Of a stretch of DNA of 64,000 nucleotides, positions 36,403 to 44,858 are shown in pieces; the first letter of the stretch is position 1; each line of letters opens with the position of its first letter. The stretch lies in the NCBI RefSeq assembly GCF_028416575.1, contig NZ_JAMQKB010000001.1, forward strand, positions 205,649 through 269,648, written 5' to 3'. This DNA is from Terrihalobacillus insolitus. Lineage in GTDB: Bacteria > Bacillota > Bacilli > Bacillales > Amphibacillaceae. The notes under the pieces were generated by a model that worked only from the letters and a program-made list of their open reading frames with translations, did not search any database and was not told where the DNA came from. The translations under genes and the position numbers were made by a program.

Positions 36403-37934
36403 TGTTGATGACCTCCTCGAGACATGTATTGTGAAAGGTACTTTGGATGACTTTCGACCGAATCGCGATGAGGCTCACCCAATCTTACGAGCCAAAGATA
36501 GATTACAGCGGACGAAGCAGAAGAGCGATTGCGGGTTAACCATCCACCTAGAGCACTACCAAACAACAAGATGAACAGCGCCAAAATGACCACCGGTGTA
36601 GGCGGTTGTATTCCTTGCTGAACGGCTTCATCCAACAACCCATCAAAAGCCTCTTGGATGATACTGAACACGATTGCCATGCTTGCTAAAAGAGAAAATC
36701 CCGTAAGGCGTCCAATTCGACCGTCCCCAGAAGCGACGAGTTGTGTCCAAGCAAACGAAACTGACCACCCATAAATTAGGGCACTTATCAATTGATAACC
36801 CTCTTCGGGAGCAGTTAGCCAAAAACCGATCCCCACTAAGAGACCTAAAGCCCCTCCTGCGATTATCCATAAAAATGATGATGATTGGGTCGTTCGAGAC
36901 GTTAGCCCGTCGCGACGTACTGCTGAGCCAGCCTGTAAGAAAAGGGAGGCTTTAAATAGACCATGTAATACGAGATGAATAATGGCTGCCAAATAAGCTC
37001 CTAATGCAATCTGGATCAGCATAAATCCCATCTGTGCAATCGTAGAGGCGACCAATTGACGTTTATAGTCAACTTGAACCAAAATGATTCCAGTTCCCAG
37101 CAATACTGAAATACTAGCGAGAACGAGCAAAACAATCTGAGCTACATCACCACTAAAAAGAGGTGCAAATCGAGTCAGCATAATTCCACCAGCATTCACC
37201 AAACCTGCGTGCATAACTGCAGAAACAGGTGTCGGAGCAACCACCGACTCTAACAACCAGCGTTGGAAAGGCCATTGTGCGGCTGGAATTACCATGGCCA
37301 CTACCAACAGTAAGTTTATCGCGGTCCGTTCCCATGAGCCAAATTGCGCCAAACCGTCTTTTGTCAGCACATACGATAACTGCCAGTGTCCCGTGACTTG
37401 TGTGAGCCAGATTATCGCTACTAACAAAATCAGCCAACTTAGTGCAAACACACGACCAGAACGTGCAGCCAAAATTCTAGCCGCTTGCCACTCTCTATTT
37501 AACCTTAAGAGCAATGTCAGTCCTAGGAGTGTAGCACCCCAGCAAACCAACAACCAACGAAGGTCATCACTTAGCCAAGCAACTGAAGCTGCACCCGTGG
37601 TAAGTGTTAAGAGCGCAAAATATTTTCGATAAAAGCGATCACCGAGCAAGTAACGTATGGAATAACGCTGTACAACTAAACCTATTGTAAGGACAAATAA
37701 CGCCATTAACCAAGCTAGGGGATCAAGACGCCATGGACCAATAATGGTATTCGCGTCGGTAGTAACGATGGCCATTAAGGCTACCAATACCGGCAACGTT
37801 ATGATGCCTACGTGAATACGAACAAAACTTAAGGGAATTCGCGGATGTAATAGTAATAACGCGCTAAGAGCAGAGACAGCAAGTGATACAAAAAATACAG
37901 TCGGTAGTGATAAAGAATCTAGCGTAACTAACAT
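36399..37934 (-). CDS. dabB: Inorganic carbon uptake membrane subunit DabB (NuoL/MrpA-like)
   Basis: The 511-aa protein has about 13-14 helices of the proton-conducting antiporter family, with WPFQRWLLESVVAPTPVSAVMHAG and the MHAGLVNAGGIMLTR segment typical of NuoL-like proteins. It is coupled to dabA. GGAGGG lies 8 nt before the ATG at 37934; the ATG 15 nt further upstream is too close to any ribosome-binding site. In heterotrophs DabAB supplies bicarbonate for carboxylases. Confidence 0.9.
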   Translation of the reverse strand: MLVTLDSLSLPTVFFVSLAVSALSALLLLHPRIPLSFVRIHVGIITLPVLVALMAIVTTDANTIIGPWRLDPLAWLMALFVLTIGLVVQRYSIRYLLGDRFYRKYFALLTLTTGAASVAWLSDDLRWLLVCWGATLLGLTLLLRLNREWQAARILAARSGRVFALSWLILLVAIIWLTQVTGHWQLSYVLTKDGLAQFGSWERTAINLLLVVAMVIPAAQWPFQRWLLESVVAPTPVSAVMHAGLVNAGGIMLTRFAPLFSGDVAQIVLLVLASISVLLGTGIILVQVDYKRQLVASTIAQMGFMLIQIALGAYLAAIIHLVLHGLFKASLFLQAGSAVRRDGLTSRTTQSSSFLWIIAGGALGLLVGIGFWLTAPEEGYQLISALIYGWSVSFAWTQLVASGDGRIGRLTGFSLLASMAIVFSIIQEAFDGLLDEAVQQGIQPPTPVVILALFILLFGSALGGWLTRNRSSASSAVIYLWLVRLGEPHRDSVESHPKYLSQYMSRGGHQQ

Positions 37935-38059
37935 CCAGCATCCCTCCATCTAAATGATTTTACCGTAGCAGCTAAAATCACTAAAACAATAATCCAAACA
38001 ACGGATAAAAGCAAATTATGCCATACGATTTTTTAGTGTTTCCCTGTATAGTTTTTCAA

Positions 38060-38124
38060 TAAAAAAACCGGCATATTCAACTACCAATGGTTAGCTTCCA
38101 TTGATTTGAATGATGCCGGTTTAC
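38060..38124 (-). terminator. Terminator of the DUF2294 gene
   Basis: On the minus strand AAACCGGCAT pairs with ATGCCGGTTT, with inner pairing of CAATGG/CCATTG, followed by seven T. It separates the DUF2294 gene from dabBA. Confidence 0.85.
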
Positions 38125-38165
38125 CTTCAACTCATTTTTCATGGTTTGAAGATCTCCCATTGTTT

Positions 38166-38540
38166 TTATAACAATTTCTTTTGCAAATTACTTGCTAGTC
38201 TAAAAATCATGATTCGTTCACCGGTGCGTGTACTAATATCAGTGTGGAAACTTACCAACTCTTCATCAGTCAAATCCCTTATGAGTTGGTGCAGTTTTTC
38301 TCGACCAGATTCCACTAGATCAGAGCGAATTCTTTTAACGGACAATAATCCTTCTTTTGTTTCACAAAGCTTGTATTCGGCAGGTGTAAGAATTCCATTT
38401 AAAGTAACAACGACCATATCCCTAAGAATATCGGTTTTAACCGATACGGAACCTCGTCCTAAAAAATCTTTTTCCCATTGTGTTAAAGCTTTACTTATCT
38501 CAGCTTCCAATGATCCTTTAGTCCATTTTGAATTCCCCAA
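38166..38540 (-). CDS. DUF2294 family protein
   Basis: The 124-aa protein matches the DUF2294 pattern: GSLEAEISKALTQWEKDFLGRG, MVVVTLNGILTPAEYKLCET and the conserved end VSFHTDISTRTGERIMIF. The function of the family is not established. Start is a TTG with AGGAGG 8 nt upstream. A terminator-like hairpin sits directly before the ribosome-binding site, so the gene is probably controlled by attenuation. It lies upstream of dabBA on the same strand but has its own terminator. Confidence 0.85.
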   Translation of the reverse strand: MGNSKWTKGSLEAEISKALTQWEKDFLGRGSVSVKTDILRDMVVVTLNGILTPAEYKLCETKEGLLSVKRIRSDLVESGREKLHQLIRDLTDEELVSFHTDISTRTGERIMIFRLASNLQKKLL

Positions 38541-38563
38541 TATTTCTGCCTCCTAAAAAAAGA

Positions 38564-38609
38564 GGGTATATTTCTTTTCCCAACATTGAGAAGGGAAAAT
38601 GAAATATAC
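38564..38609 (-). promoter_or_regulatory. Attenuator-like hairpin in the DUF2294 leader
   Basis: On the minus strand GGTATATTTC pairs with GAAATATACC (plus an inner CCC/GGG stem) and is followed by CTCTTTTTTTA immediately before AGGAGG of the DUF2294 gene. A promoter TTGACA-17-TAAAAT lies at 38743-38771, giving a leader of roughly 200 nt. I do not recognise a known riboswitch in it. Confidence 0.55.
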
Positions 38610-38742
38610 CGTCTTATTCTAATCATAACCTCAATCCATTCAGTGCTTTTTCACACAGTCAATAAAAAATATTAACTGCCTGCTAAAGTTTAATTAAACA
38701 TGAGGTCACCATTACTAATCTTACGGATTATTGCTAATTTAT

Positions 38743-38771
38743 ATTTTAACTTTTACTGTTTATCCTGTCAA
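38743..38771 (-). promoter_or_regulatory. Candidate promoter of the DUF2294 transcript
   Basis: On the minus strand TTGACA (38766-38771) and TAAAAT (38743-38748) are separated by 17 nt. Confidence 0.55.
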
Positions 38772-38788
38772 CACTACATTGCCTGGAT

Positions 38789-38834
38789 CTTTTTGCGATG
38801 TTAACTTTTTTAAAAAAGTTAACATCGCAAAAAG
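38789..38834. repeat. Perfect 46-bp palindrome
   Basis: CTTTTTGCGATGTTAACTTT plus TTT is followed without spacer by its exact reverse complement, two 23-bp arms. It lies between the DUF2294 promoter and the antitoxin RNA promoter. It could be a bidirectional terminator without a loop, or a protein-binding site. Confidence 0.85.
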
Positions 38835-38873
38835 CTAAAAAAACAATTCATTTTCATTTCAAGCAAATCATGG

Positions 38874-39021
38874 TATAATTTATATAAATACAAAATATGC
38901 TAAAAAGACCACAGGCGTCACTGTGGTCTAAGATAAGCGGTTCCCCCAACGGGAGCGGCTATCCCTTTGGAATAGACCTCTTCCTAAAAACTTTTCGGGT
39001 GAATAGGGAGGTCTATTTTCT
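38874..39021 (+). ncRNA. Type I antitoxin RNA (promoter, transcript and terminator)
   Basis: An extended -10 box TGGTATAAT ends at 38879, so transcription would start near 38886. The RNA runs towards the toxin gene and ends at the hairpin AATAGACCTC (38971-38980) with GAGGTCTATT (39008-39017) followed by TTCTATT. It is complementary over about 115 nt to the toxin mRNA 3' end, as in txpA/RatA and bsrG/SR4. Assigned from layout only. Confidence 0.6.
38901..38929 (-). terminator. Terminator of the toxin mRNA
   Basis: On the minus strand AGACCACAG-TGACGC-CTGTGGTCT is followed by TTTTTA. Confidence 0.75.
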
Positions 39022-39108
39022 ATTGATCATTTTCATGACCAAGGCAAGTAATGCGAGTAAGAAGGTACCAAATGCAAATAGCACCATCAGAACCTCATAC
39101 ATACCCAT
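39013..39108 (-). CDS. Putative holin-like type I toxin (31 aa)
   Basis: The peptide starts MGMYEVLMVLFAFGTFLLAL, continues with LALVMKM and ends INRK: one transmembrane helix with a basic tail, the pattern of Bacillus TxpA/BsrG/BsrE-type toxins that damage the membrane. GGGGGT lies 7 nt before this ATG; an ATG two codons earlier is possible. The stop codon is inside the terminator of the opposing antitoxin RNA. A MITE is inserted just upstream (39171) and may have changed the toxin promoter. Confidence 0.7.
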   Translation of the reverse strand: MGMYEVLMVLFAFGTFLLALLALVMKMINRK

Positions 39109-39170
39109 AGGCATTACCCCCATCTCACAAGCAGGGCTAGCCGACCCGTCCCTAAAAGAACTTTATTTCA

Positions 39171-39337
39171 TCTATTAGTGCGTGTTCAAAAAGTCGCCGA
39201 ATTAGAAGCAAGCAGGTCGAGGCGGCGTAGTTTTGAGTAACGGAACGTATGCTTTTAATACGTGAGTAACGGAAAAACAAGCCAACGAAGAGATGCGAAG
39301 CTTATCATTTGGTGACTTTTTGAACATCCTCTATTAG
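39171..39337. mobile_element. Intact MITE-like element (family 1) with 8-bp target duplication
   Basis: The 151-bp element (39179-39329) is flanked by TCTATTAG at 39171-39178 and 39330-39337. Terminal repeats are TGTTCAAAAAGTCGCC and GGTGACTTTTTGAACA. The interior (GAAGCAAGCAGGTCGAGGCG, then GTAGTTTTGAGTA) is shared with the 275-bp copy at 32716, which has an extra ~124 bp. Confidence 0.87.
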
Positions 39338-39535
39338 CTTAGCATAGTTTGCCACAAAAGGCGACAATACGTTCCCTTGTGTGATCCAGATATTTAACGG
39401 TCTTTCTTTCTCCATTTCACTTTAAGAACAGACAGTAATTCCCCCTACTTATTACATTTTAAGTGTTCTTGTTTTCGTATTTTTATAGTAAAATAGAATA
39501 AATGGGGTTTTTGAAAGAAGAAGGGGGAATTGGAA

Positions 39536-40861
39536 GTGGAAATAGGATTATTTCAAGAACAAAAGATGAAACTCACCATGACTACCGACCTGCAACAAGC
39601 AATTTCTATATTACAATATTCCACTTTAGAATTGTTTGAATATATTCAAAATCAAGCGCTAGAAAACCCTTTAATCGATGTAGAGGAACCTTCATTCAAA
39701 CAAATGGAACCGCTTACGAAAAGCCGCAGTAATGGATCAGTAGGGAATAAAGATATGAAAAGCCCAATTGACTTTGTAAGTAATAAGAAAACTTCCCTTT
39801 ATGAATATCTAATAAATCAAGCAATATTTCTAAACGTATCAAAAAAAGAAAGCGATATTATTAATTATATTATTTATGCTTTGAATCGTAACGGGTACTT
39901 CGAGGATGATTTAATCGACACAGCTGCTCATCTAAAGGTGTCCGTTGAGGATGTAAAAAATGCATTAAAAAAAGTGCAACAACTGGAGCCAATCGGTATT
40001 GGAGCAACTAGTTTACAAGAATGTCTATCGATTCAGCTTCATTTTTATTATAAAGAAAATGAATTAGCGGAAGAAGTTGTCACCCACTATTTAAACGAAT
40101 TAGCTTCCAACAAGTGGAGTATTATAGCGAAGGAATTAAACATCTCATTACCAGAAGTTCAACACATCTACGACTTAATCCAAACGTTAAATCCAAAACC
40201 AGGTGAGCGCATTGATGAGGACTTTATTCCAAATTACATCATCCCAGATATGACAGTAAAATTAGAAAACGACAAACTCATCATTATGGTAAATGATCAA
40301 ACGATTCCTACCATAAAAATAAATGCAGACTACGAACCGTTATTAAGCTCTACTTTCAATAAAGATTCACAAACAGCAAAGTACCTTCAAAGTAAGTATA
40401 AGCAGTTCACTTGGTTAAATAAAAGCATCGAACATCGAAAATGGACACTCTACAATGTAATGAAAACGATCGCCCAAGAACAGGCTCTGTTTTTCAAAAA
40501 GGGGCCTCAACACTTGCGCCCAATGACCTTAAAGGAAGTAGCGGAACATTGTGATGTACATGAATCTACCGTCAGCCGTGCAACCAATAACAAATATGTG
40601 CAAACGCCTCACGGATTGTTTGAATTAAAATATTTCTTTTCTTCCAGTATCCGAACCGAAAGAGGAGAAAATGCCTCTTCCCATAGAATAAAATTAATGA
40701 TCAAGGAATTAATTCAAGAAGAAGACCATTTCAAACCGCTGTCTGATCAAAAAATAACGACACTTTTAAAAGATCAAAATATACTTATTTCACGCAGAAC
40801 AGTAGCTAAATATCGGGAAGAATTAGGAATCCCTTCTTCCAGTAGTCGGAAGCGGTATTAA
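39536..40861 (+). CDS. sigL: RNA polymerase sigma-54 factor (SigL)
   Basis: The 441-aa protein has the three sigma-54 parts: the Gln-rich region I (FQEQKMKLTMTTDLQQAISI), the core-binding domain (QQLEPIGIGATSLQECLSIQ) and the DNA-binding domain with VAEHCDVHESTVSRATNNKYVQTP and the RpoN box SRRTVAKYREELGIPSS. GGGGG lies 8 nt before the GTG at 39536; a TTG two codons earlier is too close. SigL drives enhancer-dependent catabolic operons, but no cognate activator or -24/-12 promoter is evident in this window. Confidence 0.93.
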   Translation: MEIGLFQEQKMKLTMTTDLQQAISILQYSTLELFEYIQNQALENPLIDVEEPSFKQMEPLTKSRSNGSVGNKDMKSPIDFVSNKKTSLYEYLINQAIFLNVSKKESDIINYIIYALNRNGYFEDDLIDTAAHLKVSVEDVKNALKKVQQLEPIGIGATSLQECLSIQLHFYYKENELAEEVVTHYLNELASNKWSIIAKELNISLPEVQHIYDLIQTLNPKPGERIDEDFIPNYIIPDMTVKLENDKLIIMVNDQTIPTIKINADYEPLLSSTFNKDSQTAKYLQSKYKQFTWLNKSIEHRKWTLYNVMKTIAQEQALFFKKGPQHLRPMTLKEVAEHCDVHESTVSRATNNKYVQTPHGLFELKYFFSSSIRTERGENASSHRIKLMIKELIQEEDHFKPLSDQKITTLLKDQNILISRRTVAKYREELGIPSSSSRKRY

Positions 40862-41154
40862 AGTTCGGGTGTTAGTGAAAATGATACGGATTGATCCATA
40901 AAATTCGGTGAGCAATGTTGTTAAGGGCTCGTGAGATGTTCTCGCATTTATCTTTGTAGGCCCTGATCACATTGTCTGCTTTAAGAGCACTTAACTGCTC
41001 TGCTCCACTACTTCTTGATGTGGTGTTTCATTTTCGCTTGCACCACCTCTCTTCTGGGAACATGGTCAGGAACCCTTTCCTTCACTCAAGTGACTTGGGG
41101 GCGCTTGTTAAAGTTTTGTTCGCTTGCATTCCATGGGATTTGCTTAACTCAATA
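40862..41154. other. Intergenic region with possible degenerate coding remnant
   Basis: The minus strand has an open stretch ending ADNVIRAYKDKCENISRALN followed by NIAHRILWINPYHFH and a stop near 40880, with no start codon and with frame breaks upstream. The segment is richer in GC than the neighbouring intergenic DNA. It looks like a decayed gene or mobile-element end; I cannot name it. Confidence 0.35.
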
Positions 41155-41184
41155 CAAAAAGGAGCTCCATAAAAAGGAACTCCT
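41155..41184 (-). terminator. Terminator of the FIMAH-protein gene
   Basis: On the minus strand AGGAGTTCC pairs with GGAGCTCCT (one mismatch) and is followed by TTTTTG. Confidence 0.75.
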
Positions 41185-41192
41185 CATACTTC

Positions 41193-44100
41193 CTAATCTT
41201 CTAAATAATTCTCCTTGATTGCTTGCAAATTACCTTCCAATTTAGCCTTTAATTCATGATCAAGACTACCATTTTCCAAAAGTTTAAGGAAATCATCCAA
41301 CTGCTTTACTGCTTGATTTACTCGCCCTTGGCTGTAATGAAGCTTAGCCTGACGTAGACGATTAACTAGCTGTTTAGATAACGACAGTTCCATCATGCCA
41401 TTAGCTTCTATTTCTTCAATTTGGCTCGTTAATGAATCCGTAGTAACATCAACAGTGACAGTTATCGTGTTTGATGTGACTTCCTCACCGTTATAAGTAA
41501 CGACTGCTTGGATTTCGGTACTTCCAGCATTTTTTCCGCTAAGCTCTCCGTTTTCTATAACTGCTATATTTGAGTCGGTAACCAGCCATTTAATCTCAGC
41601 TCCATTCAGATCAGCCTTTTGTGCATTTGCTAGAGTAACCGATAAATCTAACTCCGATTTATCCCCTTGAACGATCTTAGTTTCTTCCATGGATAGATTT
41701 GCTTCCTCAATCGGTACTGGTAATTTGTACAAATCAGCTCCGTCTGCGTAATAAATATTACCTTCCTGGTCGACATCCATTAGATGTACCGCACCTGGAA
41801 GTAGCTCCTTATTGGCAAGTGTTTCTGGATCAATGACCGTTAGTTTTCTTCCAGCTGTTGTATACATCAGACCTTGCTTATCCCAGCGGATAAAGAATGG
41901 TCTCCATCTGCTTCCACCAGAAACACCTTCATAAAGCTCAACACTTTTAACAATTTCTCGCGTTTCTGGATCCATCGCAAATACGGCCGAATTAGCAAGG
42001 CCTTCTTCATTCTTACCGTATGCAATACCCCATAAGTTACCATCTGGTCCAAATGATAATTCCCCGATCATTTCTGGTGTTTTGATTCCTTCGACTTCCA
42101 AATCAAACACTTCCGTAGCTTCTGTTTCTACGTCGAAAGTGAACATTTTTGCTCGTTCTTCCGTAGGGTCAATACCAAGTCCACCGGCAATTGTCGAGCC
42201 ACCAAAGAGAGTTCCATCCTGGTAGGCAAGGCCAATGATACTTTGGTCTTCAATGATGTTGCGGATTGTTTTCCATTCACCTGTGACTGAATCGTTAATA
42301 GTTAATGCTCCGCCTAATTCACCATAATCCGAAATGGTACCAACAAATAGTTTGTCATCACCTGATGCGAATGTGAATGGCCTACTTTGTTCATCTCCAA
42401 TATCGTAAACCATTTCTGGATTGTCTCCTTGAACACCACCTGAGTAAGCGAATGGTTGCTCTGGATCATATTTATAGATCATCGCTCCTCCATATGTTCC
42501 TAAATACGCATCACCATTTAAAAATCCAATACCTTCAATTTGCTGTGGATCCCTTTCACGAAGGACATACTCTTCCTTGGAAGTATCAAATACACCAAAG
42601 GAACCTTGATATCCCCCCATATAAACTTGTTGATCTTCACCAATTTCTAGACTTTGAATATTCAATCCTTGCAAATCTACTTCTGGGTAGCTCACTTCTA
42701 GTGTATTTGTTTGTGGGTTATATACTGAATACTCGATTTGTTGATTTAACATAGCAAGTACAAATTCACCACTGTCATTTTTGATCCATTTAATTTCTTT
42801 AATTGGTGACGCTGGTAACTGTATTCGTGGTTCTACTGGTGCAATTTCATATGTTTCCATATTGTATGTGTATAACTCGCTTGACTGTTTGCTTCGATAG
42901 TAAATAATGTTTTCATCATACGGAGATGGTTCTGATATTAACCCATCAATTGTATTTTTGTCTTGCCAATTTAGGCTCTTATACACTTCACCTGTTTCTT
43001 TATCGACTACGAGCATTGAAGTTCCATATACTACAAATAGATTGTTCCCAAATTCCCATATGTTGGATACAGACGTCGATTCCCCTGTAATTGGAAGTTC
43101 AATTTCTGTCCGCTCACCTGTTTCACGATCCATTCGGTACAGATGGGCTGTCGTTCCAACACCTACATAAAGACTTTCATCTGTTACACCAATACCTCTT
43201 GCATAATCTTGTTCCTCATTAAATGAACCAAGATCCGTAAATTCACCTGTATTAATGTCATATTCAAAAACTTTTGCATTTGGATAGGTTGCACCATAAA
43301 TTTTCCCATCAGAGCTTGTTTCTAGTTCCCACACCCAATCATCGGATGGGTTCTTGCCAACTTTCTCCAATCTACGTTCATCAACAACATATTTGTATAG
43401 GATTCCATTATACGTTCCTGAAAAATACACATTTCCATCTGTACCTATTGTCATCCCCCAAATCACATCATTGCCTGGTAGGGATTCTGAGAATATCATT
43501 TCCCCAGTCTCCGAATCCGCTGCGAAAAAGGTTGCTGGTGAACCATTTGTTGCATAGTAAACTTCACCATCACCAATCTCTACTCCTTGAGATTTTGCTG
43601 AAAGAGCTGCCGGACCTAAATTAATTGGCTCTCCAAATTCAAATGGAAGCTCTAGTTGCTTAGATGTTGTGATCGATAAATCGTCATAGTAGGAAACACT
43701 TTGTCCCGCTACCCCAGCATAAAGGAATATTTTCGCCGATACAGCATTATCTGGTGCCACCCCTTCAGCCTTTACGGTTACCCATTGTCCTACAGGTGTG
43801 CTAAAAGATGTTCGATAGCTTCCTACTTCTGAACCAGCACTATCGTAGTATTTTAAATATACCGAAGTACTACCAGATTCAAGAAAAGCTTTTCCAACTA
43901 CGGTATATACCATTCCTGGGACAACTTCTACAGCTGAACTGTATAGACCTACAGATGCCCCCGATGATTGATCCGTTATCTTGACACTTCTTTCTCCTGA
44001 ATACACCTGATTCTCATCTAATTCGACTGACGTGTTTTCACGTGGTGATGCTGGGTACTTATTCCATTTCGGAATCTCCCCATCACTTGGTTCCATTTCA

Positions 44101-44726
44101 AATCCTGGATTTGCTAAGTCCAAACTAATCGCATCCGACTTCTCAAAAAGTTTGACGTTATCATAATAGCCTTTCGTTTTGGTTGTAGATGTTTGATAGA
44201 TAAACACCTTCACACCAACGGCCCCAGCAGGAGCGGTTCCATCCACACGAACAGTTTGCCACTCTCCAGTTAATGCGCTATCAAAATACTTTGCATCATT
44301 ACCTATAATTGACCCGTTTTCATTAATCCAGCGTAACCAAATACCTGGATTTCCCGATATCTTTTCTTCAATAAAGAGTTTTGCCTCCACTTTATAATCA
44401 TTGCCTTCTGTGACTTGGATCTGTTGACTAAAAAGTCCAACCACGCCATCATTATCTACACGAAGACTACGATCTCCCTCATAAGCAAACTCATCTGTTA
44501 TCGACATACCCTCCATGTAACCACTTGTCCAGTAATCCCAAGATGGCAAATCACTTTCTGAAGCAGGTTCCTCCTCGAAATCCCCATTTTCCACTTGCAT
44601 TTCTACCCAATCAGTATCACCTGTTTCTGCTGCTATAGTTTGAACTGAAGCACCTGGAAACATCGATAACACAATGATGAGCGATAGAAACATAGACAAC
44701 GTACGCATATACTTTTTCTTTGTCAT
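41193..44726 (-). CDS. Secreted multidomain carbohydrate-associated protein with FIMAH domain
   Basis: The 1177-aa protein has a signal peptide (about 1-33), two carbohydrate-binding-like jelly-roll modules (starting NGDFEEEPASESDLPSWDYW near 47 and NPGFEMEPSDGEIPKWNKY near 205), a long beta-propeller-like region (about 370-1000, repeated YKYD and GTDGNVYFSGTYNGILYKY patterns), a BIG2-like Ig domain (about 1010-1095) and a FIMAH helical domain (about 1100-1177, ending QAIKENYLED). No catalytic module is obvious; it may bind or cleave the polysaccharide used by the adjacent operon. GAGGAG lies 6 nt before the ATG. It is transcribed separately. Confidence 0.85.
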   Translation of the reverse strand: MTKKKYMRTLSMFLSLIIVLSMFPGASVQTIAAETGDTDWVEMQVENGDFEEEPASESDLPSWDYWTSGYMEGMSITDEFAYEGDRSLRVDNDGVVGLFSQQIQVTEGNDYKVEAKLFIEEKISGNPGIWLRWINENGSIIGNDAKYFDSALTGEWQTVRVDGTAPAGAVGVKVFIYQTSTTKTKGYYDNVKLFEKSDAISLDLANPGFEMEPSDGEIPKWNKYPASPRENTSVELDENQVYSGERSVKITDQSSGASVGLYSSAVEVVPGMVYTVVGKAFLESGSTSVYLKYYDSAGSEVGSYRTSFSTPVGQWVTVKAEGVAPDNAVSAKIFLYAGVAGQSVSYYDDLSITTSKQLELPFEFGEPINLGPAALSAKSQGVEIGDGEVYYATNGSPATFFAADSETGEMIFSESLPGNDVIWGMTIGTDGNVYFSGTYNGILYKYVVDERRLEKVGKNPSDDWVWELETSSDGKIYGATYPNAKVFEYDINTGEFTDLGSFNEEQDYARGIGVTDESLYVGVGTTAHLYRMDRETGERTEIELPITGESTSVSNIWEFGNNLFVVYGTSMLVVDKETGEVYKSLNWQDKNTIDGLISEPSPYDENIIYYRSKQSSELYTYNMETYEIAPVEPRIQLPASPIKEIKWIKNDSGEFVLAMLNQQIEYSVYNPQTNTLEVSYPEVDLQGLNIQSLEIGEDQQVYMGGYQGSFGVFDTSKEEYVLRERDPQQIEGIGFLNGDAYLGTYGGAMIYKYDPEQPFAYSGGVQGDNPEMVYDIGDEQSRPFTFASGDDKLFVGTISDYGELGGALTINDSVTGEWKTIRNIIEDQSIIGLAYQDGTLFGGSTIAGGLGIDPTEERAKMFTFDVETEATEVFDLEVEGIKTPEMIGELSFGPDGNLWGIAYGKNEEGLANSAVFAMDPETREIVKSVELYEGVSGGSRWRPFFIRWDKQGLMYTTAGRKLTVIDPETLANKELLPGAVHLMDVDQEGNIYYADGADLYKLPVPIEEANLSMEETKIVQGDKSELDLSVTLANAQKADLNGAEIKWLVTDSNIAVIENGELSGKNAGSTEIQAVVTYNGEEVTSNTITVTVDVTTDSLTSQIEEIEANGMMELSLSKQLVNRLRQAKLHYSQGRVNQAVKQLDDFLKLLENGSLDHELKAKLEGNLQAIKENYLED

Positions 44727-44820
44727 ATAATTCTCCTCTCGTAATATAATTTTCCCTACACTTAACTATTACACCCTGGACCCGCACAATACCTTCACAA
44801 TCACATTTATACACCATAAA

Positions 44821-44858
44821 AGGACACCAAATAGGATAGAATACCTATTTGATGTCCT
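44821..44858 (-). terminator. Terminator at the end of the long glycoside operon
   Basis: GGACATCAAATAGG pairs with CCTATTTGGTGTCC on the minus strand and is followed by TTTTATGG. It lies between nagA2 and the FIMAH-protein gene, so the latter has its own promoter. Confidence 0.65.

Noticed and set aside
38897..39178. 93-codon plus-strand ORF
   Set aside because: It runs across terminator hairpins and antisense to the small toxin gene; composition and lack of a ribosome-binding site argue against coding.
39530..40861. Sigma-54 promoters for the local operons
   Set aside because: I looked for -24/-12 (TGGCAC-N5-TTGCW) elements before the operons in the window and saw none that convinced me; the visible promoters are sigma-A type.
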